Position numbers and translations under genes: made by a program. This document shows, piece by piece, positions 54,658 to 63,595 of a stretch of DNA of 64,000 nucleotides (position 1 is the stretch's first letter; the number at the start of each line of letters is the position of its first letter). Origin of the DNA: JAZDRH01 sp047470865 (GTDB taxonomy: Bacteria > Pseudomonadota > Gammaproteobacteria > Pseudomonadales > Pseudomonadaceae); NCBI RefSeq assembly GCF_047470865.1, contig NZ_JAZDRH010000014.1, positions 1 to 64,000 of the forward strand, in the 5' to 3' direction. The notes beneath the pieces were generated by a model. The model did no database searches, was not told the DNA's origin, and saw only the letters and a program-made list of their open reading frames with translations.

Positions 54658-56480
54658 TACTGTTTCTCCGGTTTAATCCACCATGCACGTAAACCTAATG
54701 CATAAGGCGGGGTTTTTACAAAATCAAAACGATCCCAATAAGCAATTCTATGCTTGTTAATGTGCCAATTAGGAATACTGTAGTAGCGCCATAGTAATAC
54801 ACGGTCGAGTGCTTGGGTGGCATTTATTTGCTGCTCGCGTGTTTTCGCTGCCATTAAATGTTCAAGCATTTTATCAACTACAGGATCTTGTATTCCTGCG
54901 TAATTTTTCCCACCTGTTACATTGGCTTGGCTGGAGTGAAAATACAAGACTTGCTCAAGTCCAGGGCTAATACTTTGTGGCAGAGTTAACAAGGTTAAAT
55001 CATAGTCGTAGCGGTCAAGACGTTGTTTAAACTGGGCGCGATCAACAGTTCGCAGCGTTGCCTCAATACCTACCATGCGTAAATTATTGATATAGGACTG
55101 AAGGACGCGTTCTAAGCTTGGATTGACGAGCAGTATTTCTAGTTTAAAAGGCTGGTTTTTACTGTTTCTTAAACCCTGTTCTGTGAGTTTCCATCCGCCT
55201 TGCTCAAGTAGTAATAATGCTTGGCGAATACTCTCACGAGGTAGCCCACGACCATCAGTGGTACTTGTGGTAAAGGCTTGGCTAAACAACTCTTTCGGCA
55301 GCTTATCTTGCCACGGTTGTAACAACACACGTTGGTTTTTATCTGGAAGGCCTAATGCGCTAAAGGGGCTATTGGGGTAATAGCTTGTAGAGCGTAAGTA
55401 AGCTTGGTTAAATAAACTGTTATTGAGCCATTCAAAGTCAAATAGCAAGCTTAGTGCTTTACGCACTTCAATTTGATTAAACTGTGTACGCCGTGTGTTG
55501 AAAAATAAAGCTTGGGTTTGGCTAGGGATTTGGTGAGTAATTTCACGGCGGATAATCTGCTCTTTTCGCACGGCAGGAAAGTTATAGGCTGTAGCCCAGT
55601 TTTTTGCTTGATGATCGATGTAAATGTCAAATTGGCCTGCTTTAAAGGCTTCAAAAGCAACGTGGCGATCACGATAAAAATCAAGAATTACTTTGTCAAA
55701 GTTGTATTTTCCTTTATTGATTGGCAAGTTTTCGCCCCACCAATTTGGCACACGCTCAAATGTAAGTTGCTTGCCAGGTTTTACTTGTGTAATTCGGTAA
55801 GGTCCGCTACCTAAAGGAGGCTTAAAGGTAGTGGCTTGAAAGTCATGTTTTTCCCAGTAATGCTTAGGTAAAACGGGGATTTCTCCAATTCGTAGAATCA
55901 ATAAAGGGTTATTAGCGCGCTTAAACACAAAACGTACACGGTGGCTATTAAGTACCTCAACGCGGTCAACTTCTTGTAAGGGTACGCGGTATTGGGGATG
56001 TGCTTGTTCTTTTAATATTTGATAACTAAATAAGACATCCTGTGCGGTAATAGGTGTACCGTCATGAAAGGTTGCTTCTTTGCGCAGATTAAAAGTGACC
56101 CAGCTTCGGTCTTGACTGTATTCTAAACTTTCAGCAATAAGACCATAAGCGCTGGTTGCTTCATCGCCTGATGGGTCATAGATTCCGCTACCTGCCATTA
56201 ATGTGGCATTTAATTCGTTGACACCGTAATTTAAAAAATCATCTGAGGCAACAGGGCTTATGCCTTTAATGGTGTAAGGGTTTAATGTATCAAAGGTGCC
56301 ATAGTTCATAATGCGCACAGTTCCACCTTTAGGCGCATTAGGGTTGACCCAATCCAGATGGGTAAATGTAGAAGGGTATTTGAGTTGGCCAAACTGTGCA
56401 TAACCGTGGCTTTGCACAATAGTCGCAAAGCTAGGGGTTGAGAGCAGAGCCAATAATAAAAGAGTGAAAAAACGCGTCAT
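54657..56480 (-). CDS. nppA1: Peptide ABC importer, first binding protein (YejA/NppA1-like)
   Basis: The 607-residue precursor starts at 56480 (AAGGG five bases upstream) with a signal peptide MTRFFTLLLLALLSTPSFA. It is a family 5 periplasmic binding protein, similar along its length to the next gene product (both have DFxHLDWVNPNAPKGG-type and SGPYRI segments). Two different binding proteins for one importer widens the substrate range. In Pseudomonas the pair is called NppA1/NppA2. It is the first gene of the importer operon and starts 83 bases after mltD. Confidence 0.9.
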   Translation of the reverse strand: MTRFFTLLLLALLSTPSFATIVQSHGYAQFGQLKYPSTFTHLDWVNPNAPKGGTVRIMNYGTFDTLNPYTIKGISPVASDDFLNYGVNELNATLMAGSGIYDPSGDEATSAYGLIAESLEYSQDRSWVTFNLRKEATFHDGTPITAQDVLFSYQILKEQAHPQYRVPLQEVDRVEVLNSHRVRFVFKRANNPLLILRIGEIPVLPKHYWEKHDFQATTFKPPLGSGPYRITQVKPGKQLTFERVPNWWGENLPINKGKYNFDKVILDFYRDRHVAFEAFKAGQFDIYIDHQAKNWATAYNFPAVRKEQIIRREITHQIPSQTQALFFNTRRTQFNQIEVRKALSLLFDFEWLNNSLFNQAYLRSTSYYPNSPFSALGLPDKNQRVLLQPWQDKLPKELFSQAFTTSTTDGRGLPRESIRQALLLLEQGGWKLTEQGLRNSKNQPFKLEILLVNPSLERVLQSYINNLRMVGIEATLRTVDRAQFKQRLDRYDYDLTLLTLPQSISPGLEQVLYFHSSQANVTGGKNYAGIQDPVVDKMLEHLMAAKTREQQINATQALDRVLLWRYYSIPNWHINKHRIAYWDRFDFVKTPPYALGLRAWWIKPEKQ

Positions 56481-56563
56481 AGTACCCTTATCAAAAATAC
56501 AAACAGCATTTAGACAAGGTAGCACTATAACAAGTTTCTTAGGGATATATTGCTTCTACGACT

Positions 56564-58072
56564 TTATAAATACAGTGCTAGGCGTTGCCCAGGATGAATG
56601 ACTTTTGTTTTTGGGTTCCATTGGCGTAATTGCTCCAAACTGACTTTGTGGCGCTGGGCAATTTGATACATAGAATCACCAGCTTGCACTTGATAGTACG
56701 TAGGCTGTTTTGCATTATTAGTGGTATTGCTCGTGTTTTGGTTAATGGCTAATTGCTGACCCACCATCAAGGTGTTGTTTTTTAAGTTATTCCAGCGTTT
56801 TAAATCAGCCTCTTTTACGCCATGTGCTTGCGCTATGACGGATAAGCTATCACCTGACTTCACTGTATAGCTCTGCGTACGGACATGATCCACAGCTAAA
56901 GTTTGCTGGCTAGTGGCAAAACGCCCTGGAATAGTTAGAACTTGACCCACGCGTAAGTTGTTAGAGCGCAACTTGTTATGCTGGCTGATAGTTTTTGCGG
57001 AGCTATTAAAGCGTTTGGCAATAACAGATAATGAATCGCCACGCTGTACAATATAGCTTTGCCAGCGTACTTGATCTTCAGGTTTAAGCTGTGCAATCTG
57101 TTGTTGCATTTTTTGTGCTTTTTCAGCAGGAACTAAAATGCGTTTAGGTCCACCCATAGTTACGCCTTGACGATAGCCAGGGTTTAAACGTTGCATTTCT
57201 TCTTTATCCAGTTTTGCCATATGAGCAAGATGCTCGAGCGCTATTTGATGTTGTAATTCAACCGCCGTGAAATAAGGCTCATTTGGAACATCAGCTAAGG
57301 CTATTTGATAACTTTCTGGTGTGCTTAATATCTGAGACAACGCCAGTAGCTTAGGCACATAGGCCTGTGTTTCTGCTGGTAATTTTAAATTCCAGTAGTC
57401 GGTTGGCAAGCCATCTTTTTGATTTCTACGTTGGGCGCGTTGCACAGTACCTTCACCTGCATTATAAGCAGCTAGTGCCAATAGCCAGTCACCTTCAAAA
57501 AATTGGTTAAGGTATTGCAAATAGTCTAGAGCTGCATCAGTTGAAGCGACTATGTCTAAGCGTCCGTCATACCAAGATGTTTGCTGCAAATTGAAATAAC
57601 GACCTGTTGCAGGCATAAACTGCCAAAGCCCAGCAGCCTTAGCAGATGAAAGAGCGCTTGGATCATAAGCGCTTTCAATCATAGGCAGTAAGGCAAGTTC
57701 TAACGGCATATTGCGTGCTTGCAATTGCTCAACAATGTAATAGATATAAGGTGAGCTACGATCAGAAAGACGTTCAACATTTACTGGACGACTAGCAAAC
57801 CATAAACGTTGTTGGTCAACTCGCGGATTATCTGGGATTAATGCTTGAAGCTGATAGCCATCACGAATTGCCATCCAAATGGTAGGATTTTCCGTTAATA
57901 ATTCGGCATCTTCAGAAACTAATTGGGTTGTGGTTTTAGTGCTAGTTTCATTAGGTTGTAGTTGTTGCGTGGTTTGGCAGCCTGTTAAAAGCGCCAAGGC
58001 AACACTGCATGCCAATAGTGCAAAAGAACGTGGAAAACGGTGATATTGAGGAGGCGATTGAAATTCTTGCAT
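56564..58072 (-). CDS. mltD: Membrane-bound lytic murein transglycosylase D
   Basis: The 502-residue lipoprotein has a signal with lipobox LTGC (Cys32), an SLT domain (about 115-260) with the catalytic Glu133 in MIESAYDP, SAKAAGLWQFMPATGR and AYNAGEG, and three C-terminal LysM repeats (about 340-385, 402-447 and 455-500). It cleaves glycan strands at MurNAc to make 1,6-anhydro ends, on the outer-membrane side of the periplasm; LysM repeats bind the glycan. It lies between gloB and the peptide importer, both on the same strand. Confidence 0.95.
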   Translation of the reverse strand: MQEFQSPPQYHRFPRSFALLACSVALALLTGCQTTQQLQPNETSTKTTTQLVSEDAELLTENPTIWMAIRDGYQLQALIPDNPRVDQQRLWFASRPVNVERLSDRSSPYIYYIVEQLQARNMPLELALLPMIESAYDPSALSSAKAAGLWQFMPATGRYFNLQQTSWYDGRLDIVASTDAALDYLQYLNQFFEGDWLLALAAYNAGEGTVQRAQRRNQKDGLPTDYWNLKLPAETQAYVPKLLALSQILSTPESYQIALADVPNEPYFTAVELQHQIALEHLAHMAKLDKEEMQRLNPGYRQGVTMGGPKRILVPAEKAQKMQQQIAQLKPEDQVRWQSYIVQRGDSLSVIAKRFNSSAKTISQHNKLRSNNLRVGQVLTIPGRFATSQQTLAVDHVRTQSYTVKSGDSLSVIAQAHGVKEADLKRWNNLKNNTLMVGQQLAINQNTSNTTNNAKQPTYYQVQAGDSMYQIAQRHKVSLEQLRQWNPKTKVIHPGQRLALYL

Positions 58073-58153
58073 ACTTTATAGGGCTATCATAGTTTGGGGG
58101 ATTCTATGTAGCCCTGTGCGGTGGGTCAAGTTATAAAGGTATACTGATTTTTC

Positions 58154-58933
58154 TCAAAATTCATCTTTCCATGAGCGAATAGCAGCAAAAACTTCCACGT
58201 CACTCAAGGCTGATTGCTGCAAGCGTTGTTGTATTTTATGTATAACGTGGGCTTGATCAAAACGCATAAAAGGATTGGTTTGTTGTTCTAACTCAATATT
58301 TGTTGGTAGGGTTATTTGGTTTTTATCACGCTGATGTTCTACCTCGGCTAATCGCTGTTGTATAGCTAAGTTATCTGGCTCTACTGCATGGGCAAAACGT
58401 AAGTTACTTAAGGTGTATTCATGGGCGCAGTAGACAAGCGTGCTTTTAGGTAGCTGGCGCAAGCGTCGCATGGCTTTGAGCATTTGTGCCGGCGTGCCTT
58501 CAAATAAACGACCGCAGCCAGCGGCAAAGAGTGTGTCCCCTGTAAAAACCATAGGCAGGTCTTCATCGGCAAAAAAGTAAACAACATGCCCTTTGGTGTG
58601 TCCAGGTACAGCCATGACGTGTACGGCTTTTCCTTGCACAAAAAAATGCGCGCCCTCATCCACAGAGATATCGCGCTTTGGTACCTGCTCGTTAGCTGGT
58701 GCAAAGACGCGAGCTTGAGTTTGAGTAACTAACTCAGCTACGCCTCCTGTGTGATCAGCATGATGATGGGTAATGAGTATGTCAGTTAATGCAATGTGCG
58801 AGTGGTTGGCTAGCCAGTTTAAGACAGGTTGAGCATCGCCAGGATCAACCACAGCGCAGGTTTGCAGGTGGGTATTTTCTAATAGCCAAATATAGTTATC
58901 ATTAAAAGCAGGTAGGGCATGAATAAGTAGCAT
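58154..58933 (-). CDS. gloB: Hydroxyacylglutathione hydrolase (glyoxalase II)
   Basis: The 259-residue protein is a metallo-beta-lactamase-fold glyoxalase II that hydrolyses S-lactoylglutathione to lactate and glutathione. The metal motif THHHADHTGG, HTKGHV, GDTLFAAGCGRLFEG and YCAHEYTLSNLRFA are intact. The ATG at 58933 with AAGAGA upstream gives the usual MLLIHALPAFNDNYIW start; the extra 22 upstream codons are not supported. It is divergent from the methyltransferase gene. Confidence 0.94.
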   Translation of the reverse strand: MLLIHALPAFNDNYIWLLENTHLQTCAVVDPGDAQPVLNWLANHSHIALTDILITHHHADHTGGVAELVTQTQARVFAPANEQVPKRDISVDEGAHFFVQGKAVHVMAVPGHTKGHVVYFFADEDLPMVFTGDTLFAAGCGRLFEGTPAQMLKAMRRLRQLPKSTLVYCAHEYTLSNLRFAHAVEPDNLAIQQRLAEVEHQRDKNQITLPTNIELEQQTNPFMRFDQAHVIHKIQQRLQQSALSDVEVFAAIRSWKDEF

Positions 58934-59062
58934 ACATAGTCTCTTATGTGGTGCAATTTGTTTAAGTTGTAAGCTAGTTAGCGGTAAATTGCAAAACAAC
59001 CAAGGTTTAATCAGCTAATAAATTAAGCTACTGTGATAACGCTAGATCAACGAGGATAGGCA

Positions 59063-59806
59063 ATGTTGCTGTTTACCCAACGGCGTGATCAAACTACTTT
59101 GCTGCGTCAGTGGAGTCAAAATACGCATATTAAATATCTGCTTACCAGCGAGCAGCAGGTGCTTGAGCAGGTTTTGGAAAACTATTTTGGTAGCTACTGT
59201 TTGCAATTTAATCCTTTAACTTCATTGGCTTTACCAAACGCAATACGTCGCCATATTAGCTTAGGGGCAGAAGTGTTTAACCCAGATATTATTTGTGCAG
59301 AACATGCTTGGCCTTGTCATCTTGATGAAGCCGATGTTGTCGTGCTGCAACACAGCTTAGAGTTTGCTAAGCAGCCGCATGACCTGCTACGTGAAGCAGC
59401 GAAAGTTGTTAGGCCTGGTGGACACTTAGTGCTTACTGGAACTGCCTCATGGAGTTGCTGGTCAGTATTTCAGCGCTATCAGCTAGGTATTTTGCGCTCT
59501 CGTATTTACAACGTTCGAAAACTAGTTGAATGGCTTAGCGTCTTAGGGTTAGTTGTTGAGATGAAATACTATGGCGCTTATTTGCCACACTTTGCGATCA
59601 AGAAAGAGCAACAAGCGCATACTGCAGTGCGAGGCAAAGGCTTTCGACCGTTGGCAGGTTTCTATGTATTATCAGCACGTAAATTGGTACATGGTGCACG
59701 CTTAGTTAAAGAGCCATTGCTAAAATCCATTAGGCCATTAATTCCAATGCCTGCGCAAACCCGCGTAGGTGAAAGTCATCTAGAAAAAAAGAGCAGTCAT
59801 GAGTGA
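59063..59806 (+). CDS. SAM-dependent methyltransferase-like protein
   Basis: The 247-residue protein is of the methyltransferase type found between gloB and rnhA in pseudomonads. The late part of a Rossmann fold is clear: DEADVVVLQHSLEFAKQPHDLLREAAKVVRPGGHLVLTG. The usual Gly-rich SAM loop before it is not recognisable, so binding of SAM is uncertain. The C-terminal third is basic (ARKLVHGARLVKEPLLKS) and may contact RNA or membrane. It overlaps the rnhA start by 8 bases. Substrate unknown. Confidence 0.8.
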   Translation: MLLFTQRRDQTTLLRQWSQNTHIKYLLTSEQQVLEQVLENYFGSYCLQFNPLTSLALPNAIRRHISLGAEVFNPDIICAEHAWPCHLDEADVVVLQHSLEFAKQPHDLLREAAKVVRPGGHLVLTGTASWSCWSVFQRYQLGILRSRIYNVRKLVEWLSVLGLVVEMKYYGAYLPHFAIKKEQQAHTAVRGKGFRPLAGFYVLSARKLVHGARLVKEPLLKSIRPLIPMPAQTRVGESHLEKKSSHE

Positions 59807-60242
59807 TAACTCAGTAACCATTTATACCGATGGTTCATGTAAAGGTAATCCTGGTCCGGGTGGCTGGGGTGTTTTTCTGATTTATAAAGGCATAGAGAAA
59901 GAGCTTTGTGGTGGTGAATTAGATACAACCAATAACCGAATGGAGTTAATGGCCGCTATTCAAGGGCTAGCTATACTAAAACGGCGTTGCCAAGTAAAAC
60001 TCTTTACCGACTCTAAGTATGTTATGCAGGGCATTGAGGAGTGGATTGAAAACTGGAAAGCACGTGGTTGGAAAACCGCCAATAAACAACCAGTAAAAAA
60101 TGTAGATTTATGGCAGCAGCTGGAATCGTTAACTAAGCAGCATGATATTACTTGGCATTGGGTAAAAGGTCATGCCGGTGATTATGGTAATGAAAAAGCC
60201 GACCAACTCGCTAATCAAGGTGTTGCTGAGGTATTGCAATGA
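59799..60242 (+). CDS. rnhA: Ribonuclease HI
   Basis: The 147-residue protein is RNase HI, which cuts the RNA of RNA-DNA hybrids. The active-site acids are Asp11 (YTDGSCKGNPGPGG), Glu49 (NRMELMAA), Asp71 (FTDSKYV) and Asp135, with His125 in WVKGHAGDYGN. It starts within the end of the methyltransferase gene and its stop overlaps the dnaQ start (ATGA), so three genes are translated in step. The rnhA-dnaQ pair is adjacent in many Gammaproteobacteria. Confidence 0.97.
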   Translation: MSDNSVTIYTDGSCKGNPGPGGWGVFLIYKGIEKELCGGELDTTNNRMELMAAIQGLAILKRRCQVKLFTDSKYVMQGIEEWIENWKARGWKTANKQPVKNVDLWQQLESLTKQHDITWHWVKGHAGDYGNEKADQLANQGVAEVLQ

Positions 60243-60970
60243 GATATGTTGTACTAGATACAGAAACGACTGGTATGCCAGTTACTGATGGGCATCGGAT
60301 TGTCGAAATTGGCTGTGTGGAGGTGATTGGTCGTCAGCTAACAGGGCGCCACTTCCATGTTTATATTCAGCCCGACCGTGAAGTCGATGAAGGTGCCTTT
60401 GCGGTCCATGGCATTAGTGATGAGTTTCTAGCGGATAAACCGCGTTTTAATGAAATTGCTGAAGATTTTTATCAGTTTATAGAAGGCGCTTGTTTAGTGA
60501 TTCATAATGCCCCCTTTGATGTGGGCTTTATTGAAAATGAATTTAAACGCTTAGGTCAAACAGAGCGCACTCAGTTGTTAGATTACTGCACTGTGCTTGA
60601 CACCTTAGTAATGGCACGTGAAAAACATCCAGGCCAGCGTAATAGTCTAGATGCTTTATGTAAGCGCTATGACGTGGATAACTCAGGTCGTGAATTGCAT
60701 GGCGCTTTGCTGGATGCGGAAATTCTTGCTGATGTTTTCCTTGCGATGACCGGAGGGCAAACCAACCTTTCATTAGCGGGCGAAGCTGCATCAGGTTCAA
60801 CAGGTGCGATTGCTACAGAGATTATTCGTCTCGCATCAGATAGGCCAGCATTACGAGTAGTTAAGGCTACTCAGCAAGAGCTAGAACGACATCAGCAGAG
60901 ACTGGAAGTTATTGGTAAGGCTTCTGGCGGAGAAGCACTTTGGCGCCAGCTTGAAGATACTAAGCATTAG
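60239..60970 (+). CDS. dnaQ: DNA polymerase III epsilon subunit (proofreading exonuclease)
   Basis: The 243-residue protein is DnaQ, the 3'-5' proofreading exonuclease of the replicative polymerase. The DEDDh motifs are present: LDTETTGM (Asp7, Glu9), VIHNAPFDVGF (Asp) and HGALLDAEIL (His and Asp). The C-terminal part (about 190-243) is the flexible region that binds the polymerase alpha subunit. Its ATG overlaps the rnhA stop. It ends at a bidirectional terminator. Confidence 0.96.
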   Translation: MRYVVLDTETTGMPVTDGHRIVEIGCVEVIGRQLTGRHFHVYIQPDREVDEGAFAVHGISDEFLADKPRFNEIAEDFYQFIEGACLVIHNAPFDVGFIENEFKRLGQTERTQLLDYCTVLDTLVMAREKHPGQRNSLDALCKRYDVDNSGRELHGALLDAEILADVFLAMTGGQTNLSLAGEAASGSTGAIATEIIRLASDRPALRVVKATQQELERHQQRLEVIGKASGGEALWRQLEDTKH

Positions 60971-60976
60971 GAATAT

Positions 60977-61006
60977 AAAAAGGCACCTTCAAGGTGCCTT
61001 TTGTTT
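60977..61006. terminator. Bidirectional terminator between dnaQ and nhaB
   Basis: AAAAGGCACC-TTCA-AGGTGCCTTTT with T-run and A-run on the two sides, between convergent genes. Confidence 0.88.
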
Positions 61007-61020
61007 TGCGCATTAACAAC

Positions 61021-62526
61021 TTATGCCCAATGGCTTACAGCAAACCAGCCAAGTAACCCCATGATTACTGTATAAGGCAATGCCATCCACACCATGCGAC
61101 CATAAGACAAACGCACCAAAGGCGCTATAGCACTGGTTAATAAGAATAAAAAAGCGGCTTGTCCATTAGGCGTAGCTACGCTTGGTAAATTAGTACCCGC
61201 ATTAATAGAAATAGCCAACCACTCAAAATGTTCACGTGTCATACTGCCAGCAGCAAAGGCTTTCTCTACTTCAGTAATGTAGATAGTGGCAACAAAAACG
61301 TTATCACTAATAGCAGAAAGTAAACCATTAGCTATGTATAGCATGCTTGGTTGTTGATCCGTAGGTAGGCTTAACACCCAATGAATAATAGGTGTAAACA
61401 GATGCTGCTCCTGAATTACGGCAACTACGGCAAAGAACACAACTAACAAAGCCGTAAATGGCATGGCATCTTGGAAGGCATTGCCAATTCGATGTTCTGC
61501 TGTAATCCCGTTGAGCGCTGAAACTAAGATAATGACTAATAAGCCAATAAGGCCGACTTCAGCAATATGAAAGGCTAAGCCAATAATAAGGATAAGTGCT
61601 GCGCTGGCTTGCACCCAAAGCGCGGCTACTTGTTGTGCTGTACGATTTTTTGCTTGTGATTGAGCAAAGTCAGCAAGTACTTGGCGCACCGGTTTAGGCA
61701 GCTTTGCACCATAGCCAAACCAGTGTGTGCGTTCTAAAATCACACAGGTTATTAAGCCAGCAGCGAGCACTGGAATAGAAACTGGCATCATATGCAGGAA
61801 GAAGGTGCCAAAATCCCACCCCATTTGTTTGCCAATTAGCAGATTTTGTGGCTCACCAACTAGCGTAGCAACACCACCTAAAGCAGTGCCAACGGCAGCA
61901 TGCATCAACAAACTACGTAGAAAAGCGCGAAATTCCTCTAAATGCTCGCGGTCAAGCGCTGGGATTTCATTATCAGAGCTAATATTCGGATCATTTTCAT
62001 TGGCTCTTTTACCCGATGCGACCTTGTGGTATACCGAATAAAACCCAACAGCTACGCTAATCACCACAGCCGTTACTGTTAGTGCATCTAAAAAAGCGGA
62101 TAGGAAAGCAGCTAATGCACAAAAAATAACACTGAGTAAGGTTTTTGACCTAATACCCAGTAAAACTTTTGAGAATACAGCCAATAACAAATCTTGCAGG
62201 AAGTGAATCCCTGTCACCATGAAAATCAATAAAAGCAAGACAGGAAAGTTATGTACTAACTCCTTATAAACAGCATCAGGCGTGGCTAACTGCATCAAAA
62301 TTGCTTCAACCACTAACAGTCCACCCGCTTGTAGCGGATAACACTTAAGCGCCATAGCTAACGTAAAAATAAACTCGGCGACTAATAACCAACTAGCCGT
62401 CTTAGCGCCAAAAGCAATTAAAACAGCAGGGTTAATCAGCAAGAAAATAATAATTGCTTGCTTGTACCAGTTTGGGGAATTGCCTAAAAAATTACGCCCA
62501 AAGGATGATGCAAATGAGGTTAGCAT
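61021..62526 (-). CDS. nhaB: Na+/H+ antiporter NhaB
   Basis: The protein of about 501 residues is NhaB, an inner-membrane electrogenic Na+/H+ exchanger that keeps internal sodium low. It has about 12 hydrophobic helices and the NhaB-type SFGRNFLGNSPNWYKQAIIIF start, VGEPQNLLIGKQMGWDF and the SINAGTNLPSVATPNGQAAF segment shared by the ArsB/NhaD-type fold. The ATG at 62526 with GGAGA eight bases upstream is chosen over a start six codons earlier. It converges with dnaQ and is monocistronic. Confidence 0.94.
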   Translation of the reverse strand: MLTSFASSFGRNFLGNSPNWYKQAIIIFLLINPAVLIAFGAKTASWLLVAEFIFTLAMALKCYPLQAGGLLVVEAILMQLATPDAVYKELVHNFPVLLLLIFMVTGIHFLQDLLLAVFSKVLLGIRSKTLLSVIFCALAAFLSAFLDALTVTAVVISVAVGFYSVYHKVASGKRANENDPNISSDNEIPALDREHLEEFRAFLRSLLMHAAVGTALGGVATLVGEPQNLLIGKQMGWDFGTFFLHMMPVSIPVLAAGLITCVILERTHWFGYGAKLPKPVRQVLADFAQSQAKNRTAQQVAALWVQASAALILIIGLAFHIAEVGLIGLLVIILVSALNGITAEHRIGNAFQDAMPFTALLVVFFAVVAVIQEQHLFTPIIHWVLSLPTDQQPSMLYIANGLLSAISDNVFVATIYITEVEKAFAAGSMTREHFEWLAISINAGTNLPSVATPNGQAAFLFLLTSAIAPLVRLSYGRMVWMALPYTVIMGLLGWFAVSHWA

Positions 62527-62710
62527 TACAACTTCTCCAGTCAATCAAGCCTGCTGTTTTAACCAATTAGCCAGAAATAGCAAGTAAAACTTAGTATTAA
62601 AGAATACTTTAGCCAAGTACTTAGCAGTTTTTAGTCGTATAAAAATCGACTTATAGTTCTAGCTCAGCTAGTGTTTAACAGATTTAGAGAACCGTTTTAA
62701 GGATGACGTT

Positions 62711-63523
62711 ATGACCCAGTACAAAGCTTTTAAAATTGAACACTGCGACAAAATAGCCCAGATTAAAATTAACCGTCCTGAAAAAGCTAATGCAATGGAT
62801 GCTGCTTTTTGGGATGAATTATTGCAAATTATGCAGTGGATTGATAACGAGCCAAGTGTTCGTGTAGCAGTTATTTCTGGGGAGGGCAAACATTTCTCTG
62901 CTGGCATTGATTTAACCATGTTCATGCAGCTGGCTAATGCCTTTGGTAAAGACCCTGCACGCAATGCCAACATAATTAAACAAAAAATATTTCAGTTGCA
63001 AAGCACTTTTAATGCCATTGATCAATGCAGCAAACCAGTGATTGCGGCTATACATGGCGCTTGCGTTGGTGGTGCGGTAGATTTAATTGCAGCCTGCGAT
63101 ATGCGTTATTGTGCAAAGGATGCGCGCTTCTCCATCAAAGAGATTGACATCGGCATGGCCGCAGATGTAGGTACCTTGCAACGTCTGCCACACATCATTA
63201 GTGATGGTGTGATGCGCGAGCTTGCTTATACAGGACGCGAAGTTTCCGCAGATGAAGCCTTGCACATTGGTTTGGTTAATCAAGTTTACGCAAGTAAAGA
63301 AGAGCTATGTACGGAGGTTTTGCACCTAGCTCAAACAATTGCTAGCAAATCCCCCGTTGCCGTACGTGGCACGAAAGAAATGCTGCGATACGCACGTGAT
63401 CATAGTGTGTCCGATGGTTTGAATTATATTGCAAATTGGAATGCTGCCATGTTGCAGTCTAACGATTTAAAAATTGCCATAATGGCAAGCATGCAAAAAC
63501 AAAAGCCAGAATTTGAGGACTAG
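62711..63523 (+). CDS. Delta(3,5)-delta(2,4)-dienoyl-CoA isomerase (crotonase family)
   Basis: The 270-residue protein is a crotonase of the dienoyl-CoA isomerase (Ech1) type, which shifts the double bonds of 3,5-dienoyl-CoA during oxidation of unsaturated fatty acids. The acids that define it in rat Ech1 have matching positions: Asp124 (GAVDLIAACDMRYC), Glu144 (KEIDIG) and Asp152 (AADVGTLQRLP). The oxyanion segments HFSAGIDL and HGACVGGA are present. GGATG-type Shine-Dalgarno lies just before the ATG. It is directly upstream of fimL, as in Pseudomonas. Confidence 0.9.
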   Translation: MTQYKAFKIEHCDKIAQIKINRPEKANAMDAAFWDELLQIMQWIDNEPSVRVAVISGEGKHFSAGIDLTMFMQLANAFGKDPARNANIIKQKIFQLQSTFNAIDQCSKPVIAAIHGACVGGAVDLIAACDMRYCAKDARFSIKEIDIGMAADVGTLQRLPHIISDGVMRELAYTGREVSADEALHIGLVNQVYASKEELCTEVLHLAQTIASKSPVAVRGTKEMLRYARDHSVSDGLNYIANWNAAMLQSNDLKIAIMASMQKQKPEFED

Positions 63524-63595
63524 ACAGTGATACATTTTTCGTCACATTGTCATAATGACAGTGGGACAGGTTATTAGGTTGAACAGGACGCCAAT

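Noticed and set aside
54351..55814. Open frames on both strands within the binding-protein genes
   Set aside because: Shadows of two long, well-supported genes with signal peptides.
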